A stretch of 64,000 nt of DNA. Source: CAVQYV01 sp963718295 [NCBI: uncultured Methylomirabilota bacterium]. GTDB taxonomy: Bacteria > Methylomirabilota > Methylomirabilia > CAVQYV01. The notes under the pieces are model-generated. The model was not told where the DNA came from, searched no databases, and worked only from the letters and a program-made list of their open reading frames with translations. Location: NCBI GenBank assembly GCA_963718295.1, contig CAVQYV010000007.1:58292-122291 (forward strand). The letters run 5' to 3'. Below, one piece after another: positions 47,654-57,612 of the stretch. The position numbers and the translations under genes were made by a program. Each line of letters begins with the position of its first letter. The stretch's first letter is position 1.

Positions 47654-48895
47654 ATGAGACGCGTGGTGGTGACGGGTATAGGGGTGGTTTCCCCGGTGGG
47701 AATTGGTGTCAGTGAATTCTGGCATTCGCTTTCTGCGGGGATCTCCGGGGTGGGGAGAATCACCCGCTTCGATACCTCCTCTTACCCGGTGAAGATTGGG
47801 GCCGAGGTGAAGGGATTCGATCCCTTGAAGTATCTGGGGAAGAAAGATCTCAAAAAGATGGACCTCTTCATCCAATATGCCCTGGGTGCGGCATTTATGT
47901 CAGTAGAGGACTCCCGGCTTCAAATCACCCCTAATAATGGCCATCGGATGGGAGTCTTGGTAGGTACGGGGATCGGAGGTCTTTGGTTGATCGAGGAGCA
48001 GCACAAGGTGCTATTGGACCGAGGTCCCGATCGCGTCAGCCCCCACTTCATTCCCGCATTAATTGCTAACTTGGCCTCGGGACAGATTTCAATCCGCTTA
48101 GGGGCAAAAGGCCCAAATTCGTGCGTGGCCACCGCATGTGCTACGGGTACTCACGCAATCGGGGATTCCTTCCAGATCATCAAACGGGGTGCGGCAGACG
48201 TTATGATCGCGGGAGGATGCGAAGCGGCCATCACTCCTTTAGCTGTGGCCGGTTTCTCCTCCATGAGGGCCCTCTCGGCCCGAAACGAGGATCCTGAGAG
48301 AGCCAGTCGGCCCTTTGATGCCAAGAGGGATGGCTTTGTCATGGGGGAGGGAGCGGGGGTCCTGATTCTGGAGGAATTGAGCCATGCCCTCTCCCGAGGC
48401 GCTCCCATCTACGGAGAGATATCAGGCTATGGGATGTCGGGGGATGCCTATCATATCACCGCCACCTCTCCCGGAGGTGAGGGGGCGGCCCGCTGCATGC
48501 AGATGGCCTTGGAGGACGCTGGAATCGGTCCGAAGGAAATTGACTACATCAATGCCCATGGCACTTCCACCGAATACAACGACATCGCCGAAACCCAGGC
48601 GATCAAGTCCGTCTTCGGGGAACACGCGTACCGATTGGCCATTTCGTCCAACAAGTCCATGATTGGCCATCTGTTAGGTGCTGCGGGTGCCGTGGAGGCG
48701 GCCGCCACGGTGCTCTCTATCAGGGATGGTCTGATTCCGCCCACCATCAACTACGAATACCCCGACCCGGAGTGCGATCTGGATTATGTGCCCAATCGGT
48801 CGCGAAAGGCCGAGATCAGGTATGGGCTCAGCAATTCCTTCGGATTCGGCGGCACCAACGCCTCTCTCATATTCAAGCGATTCGATCAGGCTTAG
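47654..48895 (+). CDS. fabF: 3-oxoacyl-ACP synthase II
   Basis: A 413-residue elongating condensing enzyme starting at ATG 47654 ([16 protein letters not shown]); an in-frame upstream extension to 47606 is less typical. Catalytic Cys in [13 protein letters not shown], His in [11 protein letters not shown] and His in [16 protein letters not shown] are present. It is the last gene of the operon, before a strong terminator. Confidence 0.95.
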   Translation: MRRVVVTGIGVVSPVGIGVSEFWHSLSAGISGVGRITRFDTSSYPVKIGAEVKGFDPLKYLGKKDLKKMDLFIQYALGAAFMSVEDSRLQITPNNGHRMGVLVGTGIGGLWLIEEQHKVLLDRGPDRVSPHFIPALIANLASGQISIRLGAKGPNSCVATACATGTHAIGDSFQIIKRGAADVMIAGGCEAAITPLAVAGFSSMRALSARNEDPERASRPFDAKRDGFVMGEGAGVLILEELSHALSRGAPIYGEISGYGMSGDAYHITATSPGGEGAARCMQMALEDAGIGPKEIDYINAHGTSTEYNDIAETQAIKSVFGEHAYRLAISSNKSMIGHLLGAAGAVEAAATVLSIRDGLIPPTINYEYPDPECDLDYVPNRSRKAEIRYGLSNSFGFGGTNASLIFKRFDQA

Positions 48896-48958
48896 CCTTT
48901 CCCATTCATTCCGCTGGTAGCGACCTTATGACGGCGCACCGAGCCCCGCAGATGGTTT

Positions 48959-49002
48959 AGCCCCGCGACCTGGTACTTAGCCAAGGTGGCGGGGCTTTTT
49001 TT
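48959..49002. terminator. Terminator between the fab operon and the convergent sdh-bc operon
   Basis: AGCCCCGC pairs with GCGGGGCT and is followed by a run of seven T on the plus strand. The convergent operon ends at 49010, only a few bases away, so it may serve both directions, although the A run on the other side is lacking. Confidence 0.8.
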
Positions 49003-49009
49003 GTTCTCT

Positions 49010-49279
49010 CTAAACTTCGGGATCGTCCGATCTTCCTGAATCCTGCGACCTCTTCATCTCTCTTGGCATCATGCGGAATAGGGCGTCCGCTATCGAAATC
49101 TTCCAGCGAAGGATGATGACCAAGGCGACGATGAGGACCCAGAGGCCAAAAAGAAAGAGGATGCGGTCGGCCAGAGGGCCGAGAAGAGGAGGAGGGATCT
49201 GTTGGGTCGCTGCCAAGGCTGGCGATGGAAGGGCTATCAAGAGAAGGGATCGGAGAACTCTCAAGACCAATACCCCCAA
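49010..49279 (-). CDS. Small membrane protein at the end of the sdh-bc operon
   Basis: Up to 89 residues with an N-terminal signal-like segment (LRSLLLIALPSPALA) and one strong membrane helix (ILFLFGLWVLIVALVIILRW), then a charged tail. The start is uncertain: TTG 49279 or TTG 49264, the latter forming a TTGA overlap with the cytochrome b stop. It could be a small subunit of the bc-type complex; no family was recognised. Confidence 0.5.
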   Translation of the reverse strand: MGVLVLRVLRSLLLIALPSPALAATQQIPPPLLGPLADRILFLFGLWVLIVALVIILRWKISIADALFRMMPREMKRSQDSGRSDDPEV

Positions 49280-50322
49280 AGGGTCATGAAGGATACATAG
49301 ATGATCGCCGCATACGGAGCTACCCGAAGCCAGAATGGGGTTTTGTACTCATGGGCCCCCCGGTCAATTAAGGGAAAGAAGAAGGCAGCCAGGCCCATCA
49401 GCGAGATCAGGATGATGGCAACCAACTCTCCCGAGATCCCCAAGACCTTCGGGGGAAAGAGTTTCAGGGTTTGAAAGAGAAAGAGGAAGTACCATTCCGG
49501 CTTGATTCGCTCCGGGGTGGGAGCGAGCAAATCCGCCTTTTCTCCCAGGGGCCAGGGAAAGATGACGGCAAGAGTCATCACAACCCCAAATATGATCAGC
49601 CAGAACCCAATATCCCGATACAGGAAGTTGGGGAAGAAGGGGAGGTAGCGGTAATTTCCTTCCCGTTCGATCTGGGGGGGTACGGCCACTCCCTGCAATT
49701 GAACCATAAAGAGATGAAGGGCCAGCAGCGGGAAGAAGAGAAGGGGCAGTCCCCAGACATGAAGGGCAAAAAACCGCCCGAGGGTAACCCCGGTGACATC
49801 CTCGCCCCCGCGCAGAAGCAGGGTGATCCAGTTTCCTGGTATTCCCAATGCCCGTGGGGCATCGGTACCGACCTTGGTTGCTGCCAGGGACAGCTGATCC
49901 CAGGGAAGGAGATAGCCTGAAAATCCGAAGGCCAGGGTCAAGATGAAGAGGAGGAAGCCGCCCATCCAGGTCATCTCCCGGGGGCGCCGGTAGCCCTGAT
50001 AGAGAAGGATGGAAAAGAGATGCACGAAGAGAAAGAAGACCATGAGGTTTGCCCCCCAGGAGTGGACAGATCGCACGTAAACCCCCATCGGGACCTGGGT
50101 GACCAGATGGACAGTACTTTCGAAAGCCGTATTCTCCCCGGGACTGTAGTGAGACAGGAGAAGGGTACCGGTGATCACCTGGAGTCCGAGCAGGAAGAGC
50201 ACGACTCCCCCGGAGTAGTAGATGTAACTATGCCGATGATGGGGGATGACCTTGGAGCGAAGGACTCCTGCTAAGCCCGTCAGGTCCATCCTTTCCAGGA
50301 ACCAATTCCTGAGTTCCTTCAT
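49261..50322 (-). CDS. Cytochrome b subunit of a bc-type quinol-oxidising complex
   Basis: A 353-residue membrane protein that contains both the b6-like heme domain and the subunit IV-like domain. Two His pairs for the b hemes are visible: HSWGANLMVFFLFVH and HVWGLPLLFFPLLALH. The quinol-site PEWYFLF motif appears as KPEWYFLFLFQ. Its start overlaps the Rieske stop by ATGA. It works with the Rieske protein upstream. No cytochrome c1 or other c-type heme protein (CxxCH) is encoded in this operon. Confidence 0.92.
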   Translation of the reverse strand: MKELRNWFLERMDLTGLAGVLRSKVIPHHRHSYIYYSGGVVLFLLGLQVITGTLLLSHYSPGENTAFESTVHLVTQVPMGVYVRSVHSWGANLMVFFLFVHLFSILLYQGYRRPREMTWMGGFLLFILTLAFGFSGYLLPWDQLSLAATKVGTDAPRALGIPGNWITLLLRGGEDVTGVTLGRFFALHVWGLPLLFFPLLALHLFMVQLQGVAVPPQIEREGNYRYLPFFPNFLYRDIGFWLIIFGVVMTLAVIFPWPLGEKADLLAPTPERIKPEWYFLFLFQTLKLFPPKVLGISGELVAIILISLMGLAAFFFPLIDRGAHEYKTPFWLRVAPYAAIIYVSFMTLWGYWS

Positions 50323-50792
50323 GCGAGGACCTCGGGAGGGAGGGTGACGCCGGGCGCATGGATGACCAGCTTTTCCCCCTGCACTATAACCTGGAGGCGA
50401 TCCAGGGGTCGAGGGGGAGGTCCAGCCACATTGCGCCCTTCATCATCATACCACCCGTCGTGACAGGGACAAAAAAAGCGGCGCTGTTCGGGCTTATAGG
50501 AGACATTACAGTCCAAGTGGCTGCAGGTTCCCTTGAACGCCCGAAGACTCAGATCCGGTCCTCTCATGAAGATGCCCATCTTGTGACCCCACCCAAAAAC
50601 CTTAGTGGAATTGGGAGGAATCGAAAGGTAGTCGCTGGCGGGAAGGAGGACGAAGGGCGGATCCGGTGCCTCCACCGGAGCCAGGAATCGGGCGACCGGA
50701 TAGGCCAGAAACCCTCCCAATGCAGCCAGCCAGCCGCCAAAGAGGCGAAAAAGAAAAATTCGGCGCGAGATATAGGAATCCTTCAGCTTCAT
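50319..50792 (-). CDS. Rieske iron-sulfur protein
   Basis: A 157-residue protein from ATG 50792. An N-terminal twin-Arg segment (ISRRIFLFRLFGGWLAALGG) anchors and probably exports it via Tat. The cluster ligands are in CSHLDCNV and CPCHDGWYDD. The second box usually reads CPCHGS, so the Asp after His is a small departure that may change redox potential. Its ATG overlaps the sdhB stop. Confidence 0.93.
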   Translation of the reverse strand: MKLKDSYISRRIFLFRLFGGWLAALGGFLAYPVARFLAPVEAPDPPFVLLPASDYLSIPPNSTKVFGWGHKMGIFMRGPDLSLRAFKGTCSHLDCNVSYKPEQRRFFCPCHDGWYDDEGRNVAGPPPRPLDRLQVIVQGEKLVIHAPGVTLPPEVLA

Positions 50793-51511
50793 CGCTTTCT
50801 CCCGAAAACTCTGGTCACTAATCCACGGCGAAGGGCGGAGATTCCATCGGTGGGACGCACCTCTTTCGGACAGGCATCGATGCAGCGGAAAACGGTGTCG
50901 CATCCCCAGACCCCCTGAGGGTTGTCAACGTTGTCCAGAAGAGCGTTTTCCCTCCGGTCCCTGACATCGCCGACGAAACGGTAGAGCTTCGCTAGGGCGG
51001 CAGGTCCCAAATAATCGGGGTCCCGCCCGATCACCGGACATGCCCCATAACAGCAGGCGCAGAGAATACAATTGACGAACTGGTCGATCCGGGACCTCTC
51101 CCTCTCCGATACGGTGTACTCTTGCTCCGGTAGGGCCCCCTGAGTGTGAAGCCAGGGTTGGATGGACTGATAAGCCTTCCAGAAAGGTTCCATGTCGACG
51201 ACCAGATCCCGCTGGATTTCCAGATTCGGCAAGGGCTCCACCGTAATGGTTCCGGGGAGCAGGGAGAAGAGGAGGGTCCGGCATGCCAGAACCAAAGAGC
51301 CATTGACGGCCATCCCACACGAGCCACATACGGCTCCCCGACAGGAATAGCGAAAGGAAAGGGAGGGATCCAGGCGATCCTGTATCTCCATCAGCGCCCC
51401 GAGGACGCTTTGGGATTCCTCCAGTTGCAGGGCGTAGGAGGAAAAATGGGCTTCCTGGTCCTTTTCGGGGTCGAATCGAAAGACGCGGAAGACATACTCC
51501 CGGGATGCCAT
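50789..51511 (-). CDS. sdhB: Succinate dehydrogenase / fumarate reductase iron-sulfur subunit
   Basis: A 240-residue subunit from ATG 51511. The [2Fe-2S] ligands are in SCRGAVCGSCGM, and the [4Fe-4S] and [3Fe-4S] ligands are in CILCACCYGACPV and CDTVFRCIDACPKEV. It carries electrons from the flavin subunit to the membrane anchor. It overlaps both neighbours, giving a continuous translational chain. Confidence 0.94.
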   Translation of the reverse strand: MASREYVFRVFRFDPEKDQEAHFSSYALQLEESQSVLGALMEIQDRLDPSLSFRYSCRGAVCGSCGMAVNGSLVLACRTLLFSLLPGTITVEPLPNLEIQRDLVVDMEPFWKAYQSIQPWLHTQGALPEQEYTVSERERSRIDQFVNCILCACCYGACPVIGRDPDYLGPAALAKLYRFVGDVRDRRENALLDNVDNPQGVWGCDTVFRCIDACPKEVRPTDGISALRRGLVTRVFGRKR

Positions 51512-53224
51512 CAGTAGGTCCTTGCCTTTGGTGGATACTTGGTGATTTCGACCGGCTGGGAGGAAAAGGAGGGCCCCGCCGCAGTCCAGGTAGCGACGGT
51601 GTGCTGCAGCCACTGGGAGTCATTCCGTTGGGGAAAATCGGTTCGGAAGTGGGAACCCCTGCTTTCTTGCCGCCTCAAAGCCCCTTGGGCGATGATCTCC
51701 CCCAGATCCACCATCAACCCCACCTCGAAGGCATTGATCAATCCCTGGTGGAATCGCCGACTCGCAACCCCGCCGGTGACGACTACCCTCCGGGATTCCT
51801 CCCGCAGATCTTTCAGGGCTGCCACTGCTTCCTGCAACCCTGCCTGGGTGCGAAATATGCCGACCTTTTCCGTCATAATCTCCCGCAATCGATCCCTGAT
51901 GGCCGTGTAAGGAATTCCATCCTTCCGGTGATCAGAAAGGCAGCGGAGATTCTCCTCCATCCGCTTCACCGCAGCCTCTACCATCTTTTCATCGGCGGGA
52001 GGCAGATTCTCAAGGTCGGAGGCCAAGGCGATGGAGGACAATTTGCCAAAGGCGATCGTCTCCAGCAGGGAATTCCCGCCGAGGCGGTTCGCCCCATGAA
52101 CGGAGACGCAGGCACTCTCTCCGGCCGCATAGAGTCCCTGGACCGGGGACCGGCAGTACTGATCGACCTGGATGCCTCCCATCGAATAGTGTTGGGCAGG
52201 AAGAATCGGAATGGGTGCGTCGATGGGGTCGATTCCCGAGAAATCTATGCAGATCTCCCGGATTCCAGGAAGCCGGCTCTTGATCTTCTCCGCTCCCAGG
52301 TGGCGGAGATCGAGGAGAACATATTGATCATCAAATCCTCGTCCTTCGTTGATTTCAGTCTGAATCGAACGGGACACGATATCTCGCGGGGCCAGCTCCA
52401 TGGCCTCGCGAGCAGTACCGCTCCATAAAGCGCTCCTTACGCTGGTTGAAGAGGTGCCCCCCTTCTCCCCGGGCCCCCTCGGTGATGAGGATATTGGTTC
52501 CAAAAAGACAGGTGGGATGAAACTGGACAAATTCCAGGTCCTTGATCGGGACCCCGGCCCGATAGGCCAGGGCGATACCTGCACCCGTGTTGATCAGGGC
52601 ATTGGTTGATCTCAAATAGACCCTCCCATAGCCTCCGGTGGCCAGCAAAGTTGCCTTGGCGCAGAACCCAATGGCGGATCCCGTGGCCATGTCCAGGGCG
52701 GCCAGCCCCGAAACTCGTCTATCGTCACCAGCTACCCCCAGGACCTGGCAGTCCTCATAGACCTTGACTCGCGTCTTTACGATCTGCTCATACAAGGCAT
52801 GAAGGAGAAGGTGACCGGTGCGGTCGGCGGCGTAGCAGGTTCGGGGAAAGGCGCCGCCCCCAAATGGGCGTTGAGCGATCCGTCCATCTGGGAAACGCGA
52901 GAAGGGAACCCCCCAGTGCTCCAGTTCGTAGACTATGGGTATTGCCTCTTGGCACATCAATTCCACAGATGGCTGATCGGCAAGGTAGTCACTTCCCTTG
53001 ACCGTGTCGAAGGTATGGCGCTCCACGCTGTCATCTTGGCCTTCCGGATGGTTGCCCAAGGCGGCATTGATTCCCCCCTGCGCAGCAACGGAGTGAGAAC
53101 GGACGGGGTGAACTCGGCTCACCACCGCCACATCACAACGGTTGGATAGGCCAACGGCAGCCCGCAGACCCGCCAGACCTCCCCCTACGATGATGACGTC
53201 ATGGTGGATGATCTCGGTCATCAC
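51511..53224 (-). pseudogene. sdhA: Succinate dehydrogenase / fumarate reductase flavoprotein subunit, frameshifted
   Basis: The N-terminal frame (MTEIIHHDVIIVGGGLAGLRAA) has the FAD fold, the flavinylation His in RSHSVAAQGGINAA and FVQFHPTCLFG. Near 52420 the text ERFMERY is followed after one extra base by AREAMELAPRDIVSR in the next frame. The latter frame holds QHYSMGGIQVD, GLYAAGESAC and HGANRLGGNSLLE, ending at 51511. Removing one base gives a normal protein of about 570 residues. All key residues are present on both sides, so a sequencing error is more likely than decay. Confidence 0.9.
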
Positions 53225-53530
53225 TCAGGACACCTTCAGGTAGATGGCAACAAGCAGGAGAGAGGCGATCCCACCGAAAAGGGTGAAGGTCCAGAATAGG
53301 AGCTTCTCGCGGCGCATTCCCAGGTCATAGAGGATGGCTTTCAGCCCATAGGAGACATGAAAGGCGAAGAGGACCAGGAGCAAAAGATCCACGACGGGCT
53401 GGCGATGGAGGAGAAGCGCCCAATCCGGCTTCTTATCTTTGGTGAATAGGAAGAAGCCGGTGAAGATCTTGATCCCAAAGAGGAAGATCAGGATGAGTCC
53501 GCTTATGCGATGGAATAGCCAGGCAAACAT
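53225..53530 (-). CDS. sdhC: Succinate dehydrogenase membrane anchor (cytochrome b-type) subunit
   Basis: A 101-residue protein with three membrane helices. ATG 53530 follows AAGGGGGG. FHRISGLILIFL holds the heme His typical of SdhC, and AFHVSYGLKAIL gives a second His. No separate SdhD is present, so this single small anchor would have to form the quinone site alone or as a dimer. It is the first gene of the leftward sdhCAB-Rieske-cytochrome b operon. Confidence 0.8.
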   Translation of the reverse strand: MFAWLFHRISGLILIFLFGIKIFTGFFLFTKDKKPDWALLLHRQPVVDLLLLVLFAFHVSYGLKAILYDLGMRREKLLFWTFTLFGGIASLLLVAIYLKVS

Positions 53531-53567
53531 GAGGCCCCCCTTCTTTTTCAAGGCAAAACAGCTTGCC

Positions 53568-53596
53568 TATTTGCCATAGCAGAGTTGATTTGTCAA
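53568..53596 (-). promoter_or_regulatory. Possible promoter of the sdh-bc operon
   Basis: On the minus strand TTGACA is followed after 17 bases by CAAATA, a poor -10, about 40 bases before sdhC. The -35 box overlaps that of a plus-strand promoter (TTGTCA), so the two would exclude each other. Confidence 0.4.
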
Positions 53597-53618
53597 GGAA
53601 AAAATTGAGGTGTATGCT
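53590..53618 (+). promoter_or_regulatory. Possible promoter for the DUF4177 gene
   Basis: TTGTCA, a 17-base spacer, then TATGCT, divergent from and overlapping the putative sdhC promoter. It lies about 150 bases upstream of the gene. Confidence 0.45.
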
Positions 53619-53771
53619 ATCATGGAGTGACAGAATAGGCCAGACCGGAAGGCAGATAGACTTCAGCATGGGAATTCAGCTCAGCAAATCTCTCCGGCGA
53701 CGCGGCATGATAATGGTGGTGGTCCCTGTTGGCCGAAGGGAAGTCTGAGACGGCAAAAGGAGAGGTCCGTG

Positions 53772-53999
53772 ATGAAAAGATTCGAATATGAGGTCTCTGC
53801 CCACCAGCTTCCCCGGGAAAACAGGATGAGGGTCTTCTGCTCGGAGAAAGGGGAATGCTCAGTGCAGGAAGTAGCCGCCTCCGATTCCGATGTGGTAATC
53901 GAGGCCTTGAACCAGAGGGGAGATAAGGGCTGGGAACTGGTGGAGATCCTCTTTGGAAGGGATGGATTCATCTGCTTTTGGAAAAGAGAGGGGTTTTAG
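53772..53999 (+). CDS. DUF4177-like small protein
   Basis: A 75-residue protein beginning MKRFEYEV, with the terminal NQRGDKGWELVEILFGRDGFICFWKR pattern typical of DUF4177 and related small proteins of unknown function. It is a soluble single domain. In-frame GTG 53769 lies just upstream. Confidence 0.7.
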   Translation: MKRFEYEVSAHQLPRENRMRVFCSEKGECSVQEVAASDSDVVIEALNQRGDKGWELVEILFGRDGFICFWKREGF

Positions 54000-54065
54000 C
54001 GGGAGGAAGCCATCGAATCAAAGCAGCCGTGACAATGCTGATAATATTGTCAGAGGAGAATTGCA

Positions 54066-55034
54066 ATGCCGAAGGCGATCGGGTTGATCTCTGGAGGGTT
54101 GGACAGCGTCCTTGCGGCAAGGTTATTGATGGATCAAGAGATCCGATTGACCGGCCTCTCTTTCCAGACTCCCTTTTTTGGTCCGGATCAGGCAAGGCGA
54201 GCAACGGCTCAGTTAGGAATTCCGCTACTGGTGAAGGAGATCGGCGGGGAGCATCTGGAGATCGTCAGAAGGCCTCCCCATGGGTATGGATCCGCCATGA
54301 ACCCCTGCATTGATTGTCATGCTTTGATGATTCGCAAAGCAGGGGAGATGATGGTGGAAGAGGGCCACGATTTCATCTTCACCGGTGAGGTGCTGAATGA
54401 AAGGCCCATGTCTCAGAACAGACAATCCTTATCCTTGGTGGCCAAACTGTCCGGTTATGCGGACTTCCTCCTCCGCCCCCTGAGTGCCCGACTGCTGCCC
54501 GAGACGAGGATGGAAAGGGAAGGGTTAGTTGACCGGGAAAGACTTCTTGACCTTCAAGGTCGCTCACGGAGGAGGCAGTTGGCGTTGGCCCAGGCCTATG
54601 GTCTGACGGAATTTTCGGCTCCCGCCGGCGGTTGCCTCTTGACCGATAAGGGATTTTCGAAGAAATTGAAGGAGCTGTTCGCGAGAGGGAGTTTCGATCT
54701 CAGGGATATGGAGCTGCTGAAAGTGGGCCGACATTTCCGGATCCAGGAACTCAAGGTCATTGTGGGAAGAAATGCGGCAGAGAATCAAAGGCTCAAGGAG
54801 TTAGCCAGGGAAGGGGATACCCTGCTCTCGGCAGAACATTTGCCTGGGCCGATCGGGCTTGCCCGCGGAGAGACATCCGAGGATCTCCTGCTTCAGGCCG
54901 CTGGAGTCTGTGCAGCCTTCAGCGATTCCCAGGAAGAGGATACGGCGCCCGAAATTGAAATCTGGGGGAGGTATAAGGGGAGGCTGCGACCGCCCCGCCT
55001 CAGCAGGCAGCAAGTGGAGAAATTCAGAATTTAG
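54066..55034 (+). CDS. ThiI/MnmA-like PP-loop ATPase, putative tRNA thiolation enzyme
   Basis: A 322-residue protein with the PP-loop ISGGLDSVLAARLL at the N terminus and a NPCIDCHALMIRKA motif near residue 80, whose Cys pair could take part in sulfur transfer. APAGGCLLTD near residue 183 is typical of this short ThiI-like family. The C-terminal half resembles the NFACT-R-type RNA-binding region seen in these proteins. It lacks THUMP and rhodanese domains. The exact modification is unknown. Confidence 0.65.
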   Translation: MPKAIGLISGGLDSVLAARLLMDQEIRLTGLSFQTPFFGPDQARRATAQLGIPLLVKEIGGEHLEIVRRPPHGYGSAMNPCIDCHALMIRKAGEMMVEEGHDFIFTGEVLNERPMSQNRQSLSLVAKLSGYADFLLRPLSARLLPETRMEREGLVDRERLLDLQGRSRRRQLALAQAYGLTEFSAPAGGCLLTDKGFSKKLKELFARGSFDLRDMELLKVGRHFRIQELKVIVGRNAAENQRLKELAREGDTLLSAEHLPGPIGLARGETSEDLLLQAAGVCAAFSDSQEEDTAPEIEIWGRYKGRLRPPRLSRQQVEKFRI

Positions 55035-55156
55035 CCAGATCGCAGGGATAAAGCCTACAGGGGGACGGATCACTTGTCGTTTCCCCCTTTTGATGCACCA
55101 GCCTTATCGCTCCACGAATCCACCATTGCTGGAATGGGATTTGCAGGACTTTCTTT

Positions 55157-55185
55157 TTGACATCTTGATTCGCTTTTAGTATGAT
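55157..55185 (+). promoter_or_regulatory. Promoter of the type II secretion (gsp) operon
   Basis: TTGACA, a 17-base spacer, then TATGAT, about 33 bases before the gspC start. Confidence 0.75.
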
Positions 55186-55218
55186 CCAATCCGTGAAGGG
55201 GTAGGGTTCGGTAATGCC

Positions 55219-56103
55219 ATGAATCTGAGCCTGAGGGAGCCCAAGCTTTTATACTATTCCAGTGTGGCAATTGCCCTATTGCTATTTTTATCGCTTTTCT
55301 TGCTTGCCCGAGACCTCGTTGCCGTCCTCACGACGAAAGGAAAGCCGGCAGGAAAACCGACGAAGGCGGCAGGGCAGGTCTATCCCATGAAAAGCCTCGA
55401 TGAGTACGGTCCACTTCTCAAGGATAATCCTTTTGGCATTCAGGGGGGAGAGCTGAAACCAATCACCGGCTCCCCTCAAGCCCCTGGTCCTGAATCGATG
55501 CCTCCTCCCATCGATGTCTCACTGGTCGGCATCGTGTACGGGCCCAGCCCATTCGACTACGCCATTTTTTCCGATAAGGCCGGCTCTCAGGAGGTCTTCG
55601 CCGTAGGGGACTCGGTGTTTGGCCTCGGGAAACTGGGGGCCGTGAAAAAGGATAGGGTTCTCCTCATTCAAAGGGGGAGGCGGGTCGAGATTTTGCTCCT
55701 GGAACCCACGTCCACGAAAGAGTTGGCGGGCGCCTCCGCCGGGGGACAAGGAGAGCCCCCCAACGTGATCCAGGCCACGGGCGGCGAGTCTTCCCTGGTG
55801 GATCAAAAGATGCTGCAAAGTGCCATCGATAATCCGAAGAAGATCATGACCGACGCCCGCCTCCTCCCCTATATTGTGGAAGGGCAGGTACAAGGGTTTG
55901 TTCTGAGTGAGGTGGCGCGCGGTGGAATCTATCAAACCCTGGGACTTCAGAATGGCGATGTTCTGATGAGAATTAACGAGCATGAAATCTCCGCCCCTGA
56001 ATCGGCTCTTCAGGCATTTGTTGCCCTCAAGGGGATGGATCTCGTCCAATTGGATATCCTCAGGAACGGGACCCCAATGACTCTAAGCTATCAGATCCAA
56101 TAA
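55219..56103 (+). CDS. gspC: Type II secretion system protein GspC
   Basis: A 294-residue inner-membrane protein. One N-terminal membrane helix (VAIALLLFLSLFLLARDLV) is followed by the HR domain around DVSLVGIVYGP and a C-terminal PDZ domain (GFVLSEVARGGIYQTLGLQNGDVLMRINEHEI). GspC links the inner-membrane platform to the secretin GspD, encoded three bases downstream. It may export the subtilase at 27 kb, an inference from function only. Confidence 0.9.
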   Translation: MNLSLREPKLLYYSSVAIALLLFLSLFLLARDLVAVLTTKGKPAGKPTKAAGQVYPMKSLDEYGPLLKDNPFGIQGGELKPITGSPQAPGPESMPPPIDVSLVGIVYGPSPFDYAIFSDKAGSQEVFAVGDSVFGLGKLGAVKKDRVLLIQRGRRVEILLLEPTSTKELAGASAGGQGEPPNVIQATGGESSLVDQKMLQSAIDNPKKIMTDARLLPYIVEGQVQGFVLSEVARGGIYQTLGLQNGDVLMRINEHEISAPESALQAFVALKGMDLVQLDILRNGTPMTLSYQIQ

Positions 56104-56106
56104 AAG

Positions 56107-57375
56107 ATGGGAAACGTCACCGGCCGACAAGATCATAGAAATTCGCAAGGTCCTGCCTTCCCCTGCCTCCTGGTTGTCTCTTCTCTGATATGGTTTGTCC
56201 TCGCCCCCCAATTCCCTTTTCCTGGTCTATCCTTCGCCCAGATGAAAGGAGCAGAAAAGGGCTCGGTATCGGAACGGAAAGGGACCGAGAAGGTTACCAT
56301 CCATTTCGTGGACGTGGAGCTGTCAGCCGTCACCAAATTCATCAGCGAGATAACGGGGAAGAACTTCATCTTCGATGAAAGGGCGAGGGGAAAGATATCC
56401 ATCATAGCCCCCTCGAAGCTGTCCGTGGACGAGGCATTCAGCCTGTTCACCTCAGTGCTGGAGCTGAAAGGGTTCACCATCGTTCCTGCGGGCGAGAATA
56501 CCTTCAAGATCATCCCTTCGGTGGAGGCGAGGCAGCGGGGAATCCTGCGGAGCGTTGGGGAGCAGCTGCCGGTCAATGAGAGCTATATGGCCAGGCTCAT
56601 TCCTCTGAAGTTCATCGCCGTCGATGATGCGCTCAGGTTTCTCCAGCCCCTGATCTCGAGAGATGGCCACATCTCCATCTTCGGCCCGGGCCAACTGCTT
56701 CTGGTGGTGGACTCAGGACTCAACGTGGAGAAGGTCCTGTCCATCATCCAGTCCATCGACCAGCCTTCTATCCGAGAGCAGCCGGAGATCGTCCTCCTCA
56801 AGCATGCCAGTGCCGATGCCATCGCCAAGACACTGAATGAGGGCCTGATAAAGGGCAGGACCCGAACCCTTCCCGGCCAGCCACCCATGGAGGAGGGAGC
56901 AGGAGCGGTCGCGGATTCCAGATTGAATGCCGTGGTCCTTTTTGGAGAGAAGGGAGTGAGGGAATCGATGAAAGGACTGATTGCTCTCATCGACGTCCCG
57001 CCTCCTGAAGCCCAAGGGAGGATCAATGTCTACTTCCTGGAGCATGCGGACGCCACCGAATTATCCAAGGTTTTGGACGGGATCATCAAGGGGATACAGC
57101 CGGGGAGGCAGGCGGCCGGGGTTTCCGGGGCACCGGTCACCCCATTTGAGGCGGCCGGGGGAATCACCGTGACGCCGGACAAGGGCACCAATTCTCTGGT
57201 GATCGTGGCATCTCCCTCCGACTACCGGAGCATTCTGCACGTGCTGAAGCAGCTCGACAGAAGAAGGAACCAGGTCTTCGTCGAGGCCATGATCACCGAG
57301 GTGACCATAGACAAGCTTCTGGAGCTGGGTTCAAAATGGCGCGCAACCGTCACCAAAGATGGGGAGCCAATCTTC
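56107..57375 (+). pseudogene. gspD: Type II secretion secretin GspD, truncated at a sequence junction
   Basis: The N-terminal 423 residues of a secretin: a signal segment, the N0 domain (HFVDVELSAVTKFISEITGK), then three Secretin_N-like repeats (for example LKFIAVDDALRFLQPLI and EHADATELSKVLDGIIKGI), and the start of the barrel region (QVFVEAMITEV and TKDGEPIF). The outer-membrane barrel itself is missing. At 57375 the reading frame runs by chance into an ABC-permease fragment and stops at 57597. No gspE-F-G follow, which is abnormal for this operon. The loss looks like an assembly or recombination break. Confidence 0.88.
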
Positions 57376-57612
57376 TCGGCGCGCTTTGCCGGCATCGACG
57401 TGGGGCGCACGCTGCTGATCTCGGCGCTGGTGAGTGGCGGCATTGCCGGGCTGGCAGGCGTGAGCGAGGTCGCCGGGCTTCACTATCACTTGATTGACGC
57501 CATTTCGCCGGGCTACGGCTATACTGGCATCATCGTGGCCACTCTGGGCGGGCTGAACGTGTGGGGCATGGCCGCGGCCGCTTCTTCATCGGGCTGATCG
57601 ACACCGGCGTGC
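57376..57612 (+). pseudogene. Fragment of a sugar-type ABC transporter permease
   Basis: About 80 codons: ARFAGIDVGRTLLISALVSGG, then GLAGVSEVAGLHYH and ISPGYGYTGIIVATLGGLN match the C-terminal part of simple-sugar/nucleoside ABC permeases (RbsC/BMP type). A one-base loss in GCGGCCGC near 57578 shifts the end (FFIGLIDTG) into another frame. Similarity ends at about 57612. Codon use favours GCG/CGC, unlike gspD. It has no start and no neighbouring transporter genes, so it is a stranded piece. Confidence 0.7.
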
